A stretch of DNA of 20,586 nucleotides from the IMG/VR virus record IMGVR_UViG_3300013126_000308, positions 1 through 20,586 of that record. One strand, given 5' to 3'. The position numbers were made by a program, and so were the translations under genes. The notes beneath the pieces are model-generated. The model did not search any database and was not told where the DNA came from. It saw only the letters and a list, made by a program, of their open reading frames with translations. Positions 16,059 to 20,586 of the stretch are shown here, one piece after another (within the stretch, counting starts at the first letter, position 1; each line of letters begins with the position of its first letter). The stretch is from a virus.

Positions 16059-16895
16059 ATGAAAAAATCAACACATTCCAAGTTAAAAAACACTGGAATC
16101 CTTTTTGAGCTGTTAACAAGACAGATAACTGCCGATACAATGGTTGGCGTATCTGATTCACCAGCTCTTAAAATTGTTAAGGAGTTCTTTGGGCCAAAAA
16201 AAACATTGGCAAAAGAGCTTGTACTGTATCAAACACTGATTAATGAGTCGTTTAAGTCACCATCCAAGGCTGAGATGTTGTTGAATACAACAATAAAGCT
16301 ACGTCGACAATTAAATCAAAAAATACTACACGAAAGTAAGTATGCATTAATTCGAGAAATTAAAAAGCACTACGATCTTCATGAGTTCTTCAGAGCCACG
16401 GTAAGCGACTACAAACTTCACGCAGCAATTTATAGACTGTTTGAAGGAGCTAATGTCACCCAAGTAGCAGAGCTTGTTCAGAGCAGAGAAACGTTGACTG
16501 AGCACATTATGCGAAAAAGACAGTCAGCAGTTAAGCAGGATGAGGTTGGTACATATATGAAAGAGTCGGAAGATGTACGTTTACTGGCATACCAGTTAAT
16601 GCTTGAAAAGTTTAACGACAAATACTCTGTACTATCTGCTGGACAGCGTACTATCCTAAAAGAGTACATAAACAATATATCCAATACAAGCGAGCTACGT
16701 ACTTTTATTATAAAAGAGAGCTTGGCTTTGAAAGAGCGGATAAACAAAAAAATAACTAAGGTACAAGACAAGATTACTGCAATTAAGTTGACAGAGGTTG
16801 CTCAGCTCCTAGATCGCAACAAGAGCATTAAGAGAGCTAAAGAAGAGCACGTGCACGCTTTGCTATTATATCACGAACTACTTAAAGAGCTATGA
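16059..16895 (+). CDS. Helical head-module protein of unknown function (278 aa)
   Basis: Almost entirely helical and Lys/Leu/Glu-rich, opening with STHSKLKNTGILFELLTRQI, a start I associate with a marine T4-like phage family encoded beside the portal. No enzyme motif, cysteine or membrane segment is seen. The C-terminal 70 residues (ERINKKITKVQDKITAIKL) look like a coiled coil. It occupies the place of T4 genes 67 and 68 (internal core proteins) between portal and protease but is larger than either. TLINESF (residues 59-65) fits the protease pattern. AGGGA lies about 10-14 bases before the ATG, a weak ribosome site. It overlaps the next gene by ATGA at 16892. A core or assembly role is inferred from position. 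Confidence 0.75.
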   Translation: MKKSTHSKLKNTGILFELLTRQITADTMVGVSDSPALKIVKEFFGPKKTLAKELVLYQTLINESFKSPSKAEMLLNTTIKLRRQLNQKILHESKYALIREIKKHYDLHEFFRATVSDYKLHAAIYRLFEGANVTQVAELVQSRETLTEHIMRKRQSAVKQDEVGTYMKESEDVRLLAYQLMLEKFNDKYSVLSAGQRTILKEYINNISNTSELRTFIIKESLALKERINKKITKVQDKITAIKLTEVAQLLDRNKSIKRAKEEHVHALLLYHELLKEL

Positions 16896-17620
16896 AAAGA
16901 AGCGAACAAAAAGAGCTTAAAGAGTTTGTAAAAAAGCAACTAAAAAACATGCGAGAAGGTAGCACAACTGCAAATGTTGCTAGCTACAGCACTCCTAAAG
17001 CGTTTGTGGGTAATGAAAAAGCAGATGAACCTACTTCCTTTGATGTAGAAGACGATCAGTATGCTTATTCAATTAAAGCACCAAAAGAACGTAAAAACTC
17101 AATCAAACTGCACGAGGTGTCTTACAAGTCGTTCAAAATGGACGAAACAAAAACAAGCGTGCAAAAAGTTAACCAGAACATATTGGAAGTAGCTAAGCGT
17201 TTGGGTGAAGTTGCAAGAATGCTAAATCACAGTATTAAGCTAAAGACAGAACATAAGCTACCAAAAGCTCACTGGAAACGAACCAACGAAGCTTTGGTCA
17301 AGATACATCAACGAATCTCAGAGCTTACAGAAAGAGCTAACAAACTATACAATCTAAACGAAGCTACTGCACAATCAATTAAACAAAAGTTGGTAGATTA
17401 TTTCAACAAAGCTGGTGTTCAAATTAGACCACAAGATGTTGAGTACAATCAAACTGGAACAGATCAGTATGAGTTTGACGTAATGGTCTTGGGTGAGCCA
17501 CAGGCTATTGATTATACAAAAGGTATGCTAATATATCAGGGCTATGACAAAGAACAACCGTTAGGAAATTTAGATCAAGAAGCTGAAGTTGTTGCAAACT
17601 TAATGAAAATACTTAGCTAA
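16892..17620 (+). CDS. Head-module protein, possible internal core protein (242 aa)
   Basis: No named family recognised. The very basic N-terminus (MKRSEQKELKEFVKKQLKNM) is followed by a flexible region, a helical bundle at about 80-150 (KVNQNILEVAKRLGEVARML) and a C-terminal alpha/beta part (about 160-242) with GVQIRPQDVEYNQTGTDQYE and FDVMVLGEPQAID. NLNEAT at residues 154-159 separates helical and alpha/beta halves and matches the T4 prohead-protease pattern L-x-E followed by Ala. Position between portal and protease is where T4 encodes internal core proteins gp67 and gp68. The start is coupled to the upstream stop (ATGA), and its TAA shares its last base with the protease ATG (TAATG). Confidence 0.7.
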   Translation: MKRSEQKELKEFVKKQLKNMREGSTTANVASYSTPKAFVGNEKADEPTSFDVEDDQYAYSIKAPKERKNSIKLHEVSYKSFKMDETKTSVQKVNQNILEVAKRLGEVARMLNHSIKLKTEHKLPKAHWKRTNEALVKIHQRISELTERANKLYNLNEATAQSIKQKLVDYFNKAGVQIRPQDVEYNQTGTDQYEFDVMVLGEPQAIDYTKGMLIYQGYDKEQPLGNLDQEAEVVANLMKILS

Positions 17621-18237
17621 TGAAACGAGTAATTGTAGACTATATTGGATCAATTGAAGTGTCTCCGGCACAAATTAACGAATCACTTGCACAAAACAAT
17701 GGAAAGCTGATTGTGTCTGGAGTCATGCAACGAGGAAGCACACCATCCGATCGCGCTTTTAATCAAAACGGCAGAAGCTATCCATTACCAATCTTAAAAC
17801 GAGAAGCTGACACCTATAAAAAAACATTTGTAAAGGAGCGTAGAGCTTTAGGTGAGCTAGACCATCCAGAATCTCAAGTAGTAAATTTAGCAAACGTATC
17901 TCACAATGTCCTAGATTTGTGGTGGCAAGGAAACGACTTAATGGGTAAGATTGAAATATTATCAACACCATCCGGAAACATTGCCAAGGAGTTGCTAAAA
18001 TCGGGCATTCGATTAGGAATTAGTTCACGAGGAATGGGATCGGTTAAAGAACTTGGAGAAGGAAAGGTTGAAGTTGAAGAGGACTTTGAAATTGTTTGTT
18101 GGGACTTAGTAAGCAATCCATCAACACAAGGAGCTTTCATGTCACCGTCTTTAAACGAAGGTGTTCAGTCAAGTAATCGAACTAGTTATAATAAAATTAA
18201 CTCACTTATTAATGAGATAATAACAGTAATGCAATGA
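17620..18237 (+). CDS. Prohead core protease, T4 gp21-like (205 aa)
   Basis: This serine protease cleaves scaffold, capsid and internal proteins during head maturation. Family features: a beta-rich N-terminus GKLIVSGVMQRG, NGRSYPLPIL (51-60), GELDHPES with catalytic His82, VSHNVLDLWWQG, and GISSRGMGSV with the catalytic Ser at 135 or 136, followed by VCWDLVSNPS and AFMSPSLNEG. His and Ser motifs sit in the order and spacing of the gp21/HK97-type herpesvirus-assemblin-like fold. Length matches T4 gp21 (212 aa). Two [L/I]NE sites flank the domain (INES at 19-22 and LNEG at 178-181), as expected if the enzyme trims itself at both ends. It is coupled to both neighbours by overlap. Confidence 0.92.
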   Translation: MKRVIVDYIGSIEVSPAQINESLAQNNGKLIVSGVMQRGSTPSDRAFNQNGRSYPLPILKREADTYKKTFVKERRALGELDHPESQVVNLANVSHNVLDLWWQGNDLMGKIEILSTPSGNIAKELLKSGIRLGISSRGMGSVKELGEGKVEVEEDFEIVCWDLVSNPSTQGAFMSPSLNEGVQSSNRTSYNKINSLINEIITVMQ

Positions 18238-18608
18238 GAAACATATTTCAACAAATCAACGAAGCAATGACCGGTGGTCATAAGATGCAACTAAGCGAAA
18301 AAGCTCAGACTTTAGATGAGATAAAAACTTACCAAGAATTAGGAGAGGTTATCTACAGAAGCGAAGGCTTGCGTGAAGCTGCTGCAAAAATCTCTCGAAT
18401 TGTAGAAAAAGCAGAAAACATGGTTTTGCAAGAAACAGAAGAGTGGTTTGATGAGGTTACTATTAAGCGTAATATGAAAGAACTTAATACTAAAAATAAA
18501 GAGTTTGTTAAGACGGTTAATGAGATGACAAGACTACAACAACGACTTGAGTCATTGTATGAGGAGATGGGTAACGGATTATCGAGATACTATGAAATTG
18601 GTCACTAA
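18234..18608 (+). CDS. Small coiled-coil head-module protein (124 aa)
   Basis: Unrecognised. It is nearly all helix, with heptad-like stretches at about 40-80 and 82-113 (MTRLQQRLESLYEEM). INEAM at residues 8-12 is a close match to the T4 prohead-protease consensus, suggesting a short propeptide could be removed. It starts by ATGA overlap with the protease gene and overlaps the following gene's chosen start by 17 bases. Coiled-coil content and location fit an internal scaffold or core helper, but nothing in the sequence proves it. Confidence 0.7.
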   Translation: MRNIFQQINEAMTGGHKMQLSEKAQTLDEIKTYQELGEVIYRSEGLREAAAKISRIVEKAENMVLQETEEWFDEVTIKRNMKELNTKNKEFVKTVNEMTRLQQRLESLYEEMGNGLSRYYEIGH

Positions 18609-18969
18609 CAAGGAAACTGCTATCAAACTGATAGGTGAAATTCTAAGCGAGTATCGTATACTTGCTGAAGAGAATCCTTTTGCCGCAGCTGCTGAAAAAA
18701 GCGGAGATGCAGAAGCCGGTGGGGAAGAGGCTGGAGGAGATGCAGAAGCCGGTGGGGAAGAGGAGGATAAAAAAGACAAAGAAAAAGCGCCAGCAAAGCC
18801 TGCAGGCATTATGGTTGACTTTGATATATCAGCTGTAAAGAAATACAACGATGTGCCTTTTAGATCAAACAGAGGCGAAGTAAAAGCTATTAACAAAAAC
18901 GGAATACAAGTTGCCGTAGATAATAACCAAATAATTCAAATAAACTTTCAAGACATAACCAATGAATAA
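18592..18969 (+). CDS. Small acidic-linker protein of the head module (125 aa)
   Basis: ATG 18592 is preferred to the longer in-frame ATG at 18547, because it leaves only a 17-base overlap and begins a plausible helix (KLVTNKETAIKLIGEILSEY). Residues 1-35 are helical. Residues about 38-66 are a low-complexity acidic/Gly stretch built from two copies of GDAEAGGEE. The C-terminal 55 residues form a compact beta domain (IMVDFDISAVKKYNDVPF, GEVKAINKNGIQVAVDNNQI) resembling a small SH3-like barrel. A helix, disordered acidic linker and barrel could tether partners during head assembly. The stop overlaps the next ATG by eight bases. Function unknown. Confidence 0.65.
   Translation: MKLVTNKETAIKLIGEILSEYRILAEENPFAAAAEKSGDAEAGGEEAGGDAEAGGEEEDKKDKEKAPAKPAGIMVDFDISAVKKYNDVPFRSNRGEVKAINKNGIQVAVDNNQIIQINFQDITNE
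18703..18762 (+). repeat. In-frame 33-bp tandem repeat (two copies)
   Basis: A 27-base unit at 18703-18729 recurs exactly at 18736-18762, a 33-base period coding for GDAEAGGEE twice with an AG spacer. The perfect nucleotide identity suggests recent duplication, with likely length variation among relatives. Confidence 0.85.
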
Positions 18970-19765
18970 GCCAACCCTCAGCTTAGCTGAATTAGCACAT
19001 AGGATTGTGTTGGAGAAAAAGTTTAACAAAATGATAGCTGAGATTACAGCAGCTATGACAGCCACTTCTAGGACGCTTAACGAAGCAGGACTACCCACGG
19101 GTATTGATCAAAGCATAGTAGCAGCATCCAAGGAGATACAAGCTGCTGGAGAGGATGTATCAGACGAAAACGTACAAGCCGCAATGTTAATGGCTGCCTT
19201 ACAGAAGGGTGGTGATATCAGTAAAGTTGATGCAACCGATGTAGAAGCTGCCATGGAGCAGGGTGTGAAGGAAGCTAAACAACCGCTTCGTGAGTCAGGA
19301 GGCCTAGCCTTACAGATTATAGAGGGAATATCACTAATACTGGGTAATGCAGCTTTGGTAGAGGCTATCTGTAGAGGGATTCAAAAAGTAACTGGTAAAA
19401 AGTTAGATCCATCTAAGTTTACACAAAGTATTAGAAACGGTGCTGGTAAGATTAAAAAGCTGGCCGGATGGCCAATGAAGGTGTTCGGAGATGGGATTGC
19501 GTGGATTATTAAAAAAATGGGTGGAGGCGAAACTGCGCAAAAAATGGGACAACTCACAGTTAAAATGGTGGTAGTGATATCTTTGATTGCCATTGGATTT
19601 GTCTTTTTTCCAATAGGAGGCATCAGTATTCTGGGAGTTATAATGTCTATAACTGCTTTGATTGGAAAAGGATTTGAGCTGAAGCACCTAATCGACGAAA
19701 TGTCTGAAGCAATGGATGAAGCCCGAGGAGGAAAATCATACGCCACATCCGGCGGAATAGTATAA
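18962..19765 (+). CDS. Head-module protein with hydrophobic membrane segments (267 aa)
   Basis: No named family. Residues 1-110 are Ala-rich and helical with TLNEAG at 38-43, a good match to the prohead-protease consensus. Residues about 113-138 are moderately hydrophobic (LALQIIEGISLILGNAALVE). About 160-190 is a basic/Gly amphipathic region (KIKKLAGWPMKVFGDGIAWI). Residues 201-234 contain two adjacent strongly hydrophobic segments (VVVISLIAIGFVFFPIGG and ISILGVIMSITALIG). A membrane-inserting protein inside a head operon is unusual; an internal protein ejected with DNA, or a membrane anchor for prohead assembly, are options. It is the last gene before the terminator at 19776-19809 and overlaps the previous gene by eight bases. 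Confidence 0.7.
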   Translation: MNKPTLSLAELAHRIVLEKKFNKMIAEITAAMTATSRTLNEAGLPTGIDQSIVAASKEIQAAGEDVSDENVQAAMLMAALQKGGDISKVDATDVEAAMEQGVKEAKQPLRESGGLALQIIEGISLILGNAALVEAICRGIQKVTGKKLDPSKFTQSIRNGAGKIKKLAGWPMKVFGDGIAWIIKKMGGGETAQKMGQLTVKMVVVISLIAIGFVFFPIGGISILGVIMSITALIGKGFELKHLIDEMSEAMDEARGGKSYATSGGIV

Positions 19766-19775
19766 ACTTTTTTAG

Positions 19776-19809
19776 GAAAACCTACCCAAAAGTGGGTTTT
19801 TCTTTTTTT
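19776..19809 (+). terminator. Rho-independent terminator
   Basis: GAAAA (19776-19780), a three-base CCT bulge and ACCCA (19784-19788) pair with TGGGT (19793-19797) and TTTTC (19798-19802) around an AAAG loop. A run of seven T follows at 19803-19809. It lies 11 bases after the preceding stop and separates the terminase-to-membrane-protein operon from the scaffold gene. Confidence 0.8.
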
Positions 19810-19817
19810 ACAGACTA

Positions 19818-19833
19818 CGTATTATCAAATACG
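19818..19833 (+). repeat. Perfect 6-bp hairpin between terminator and scaffold gene
   Basis: CGTATT (19818-19823) and AATACG (19828-19833) are exact complements around the loop ATCA. No T-run follows, so it is not a second terminator. It could be part of a structured leader or of a promoter/operator. Confidence 0.4.
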
Positions 19834-19846
19834 CTATTCGTGATAT

Positions 19847-19900
19847 GGCGTCCTAAAAGAATTTATTCCCAATTGCAGTTTACAATAACTGTAGGACGTT
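19847..19900 (+). promoter_or_regulatory. Nested stem-loops in the leader of the scaffold gene
   Basis: CGTCCTA (19849-19855) pairs exactly with TAGGACG (19892-19898), extendable by two G-U pairs on the outside. Inside, CAGTT (19876-19880) pairs with AACTG (19887-19891), ending directly against the outer 3' arm so the two helices could stack. The structure ends 13 bases before the ATG at 19914. A role in transcript processing, stability or translation of the scaffold/capsid message is inferred. I see no clear promoter within the gap. Confidence 0.4.
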
Positions 19901-19913
19901 CAAAAAAAATCAA

Positions 19914-20586
19914 ATGAACAAATTATTAAAAGACGCAATTGCAGACGCTAAAGCTGTTAGAGAAACTGCACTTGCAAACGCAAAATTGGCTTTGGAAGAG
20001 GCTTTCGCTCCAAAGATCCAATCAATGCTATCTCATAAGATCAAAGAAGATATGGGTAGCGAAGGAGAAGAGGTAACAGAAGAGGATGAGGACATCACAA
20101 TGGATGCACCTGCTTCAGAAGAAGGGGAAGAAAAAATGGAATCTAGATGGTCTAGAAATTCTGGTCTTTACGAAGAAGAGGAAGAAATGGAATCTGAAGA
20201 AGAGATGTCATCTGAAGAAGAAATGCCTGCTGAAGAGCCTGCTGAAGAAGAAGAGGTGTCTGACGAAGAGTTAGAAGAAATCCTTCGTGAACTAGAAGGT
20301 GAAGATGACCCAGAGAAGCTTATGGAAGAGGATGGTGACGACGATGACGACGATGATGATGAGGAAGAAGCTCCAAAAACTGAAGCTCGTCGTAAGAAGA
20401 AAAAAATGATGGAAAACGAGGAAGATGGAGAGGAGTCGAAAGAAGATAAAGAAATCTCAATCGAAGAAATCATTCGTGCATTACGTGAAGGAGACGATGA
20501 AGAAGAAATGAAGTCTGAAGGTGAGGATGGCGAGGACTCTGAGGAGATGAAAAAAGACCTAGAGGAGGCTTACAAAGTTATTAAAT
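19914..20586 (+). CDS. Prohead core scaffolding protein, T4 gp22-like, 3' end beyond window
   Basis: The frame is open from ATG 19914 to the last base (224 complete codons, no stop). The first 50 residues form an Ala/Lys helix (KDAIADAKAVRETALANAKL, then ALEEAFAPKI). The rest is extremely acidic and low in complexity, with runs of Glu and an eight-Asp run encoded at 20337-20360, broken by short basic patches (EARRKKKKMM) and helices (EEIIRALREG). An acidic helical protein just after the gp21-type protease is the expected gp22 scaffold, which forms the prohead core and is later degraded by the protease. The intact gene is probably longer than the part seen. Arg codons are mostly CGT (5 of 8), suggesting selection for high expression. 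The spacing to the terminator and structured leader suggests its own transcript, probably shared with a downstream major capsid gene. Confidence 0.85.
   Translation, partial: MNKLLKDAIADAKAVRETALANAKLALEEAFAPKIQSMLSHKIKEDMGSEGEEVTEEDEDITMDAPASEEGEEKMESRWSRNSGLYEEEEEMESEEEMSSEEEMPAEEPAEEEEVSDEELEEILRELEGEDDPEKLMEEDGDDDDDDDDEEEAPKTEARRKKKKMMENEEDGEESKEDKEISIEEIIRALREGDDEEEMKSEGEDGEDSEEMKKDLEEAYKVIK

Noticed and set aside
18547-18591. Longer start for the acidic-linker protein
   Set aside because: It would add 15 unlikely residues and deepen the overlap with the coiled-coil gene; ATG 18592 fits the tight overlap style of neighbours.
18703-18762. Possible CRISPR-like array
   Set aside because: Only two direct copies, in-frame within a coding region and without spacer-like variable segments.
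20168-20473. Serine-rich 101-aa frame on the minus strand
   Set aside because: It is the antisense of Glu/Asp codons in the acidic scaffold gene, which gives Ser runs automatically.

Overview
This window is a continuous stretch of a T4-like tailed-phage genome (Caudoviricetes, myovirus-type head module). All supportable genes lie on the + strand, are tightly packed and often overlap by a few bases. The phage assignment rests on a large terminase, a gp20-type portal, a gp21-type prohead protease and an acidic gp22-type scaffold in T4-like order, plus a gp46/SbcC-type recombination nuclease subunit at the left edge. The DNA is AT-rich. Most start codons lack a Shine-Dalgarno sequence and sit in A/T-rich context, and one predicted signal peptide ends in TTFSQ. 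Both are features I associate with Bacteroidota (Flavobacteriia), so that host is suggested but not proven. Protein styles also resemble marine T4-like phages.

Layout. 1-1837: 3' part of a gp46/Rad50-like ATPase, cut by the window edge. 1857-5894: three genes for probable virion proteins (717, 446 and 179 aa), beta-rich and low in charge, probably tail, baseplate or fibre. 5895-8495: an 866-aa fusion of a HxGH nucleotidyltransferase, a hydrophobic LETM1-like middle and a polynucleotide-ligase-like C-terminus. This is the most unusual gene here. 8497-11828: five small to medium genes, including a zinc-ribbon protein, a protein with a conserved Cys/His tail, and a ParB-like protein with DGHHRW. 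11843-12554: two overlapping membrane/coiled-coil genes in different frames, resembling a spanin pair.

12557-20586 is the packaging and head module: terminase, portal, two helical proteins, prohead protease, a coiled-coil protein, a small acidic linker protein, a membrane-segment protein, then a strong terminator. A structured leader follows, and then the acidic scaffold protein, which runs off the right edge. The major capsid protein would be expected next. No tail sheath or tube gene lies between terminase and portal, unlike T4.

The terminase, portal, protease and scaffold would together build and fill the prohead. Several proteins in and around this module carry [L/I]-N-E tripeptides matching the known T4 prohead protease preference ([L/I]-x-E), so some may be processed during maturation. 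I see no tRNA, rRNA, CRISPR array, insertion sequence or integrase, and no gap over 300 bases without a gene.
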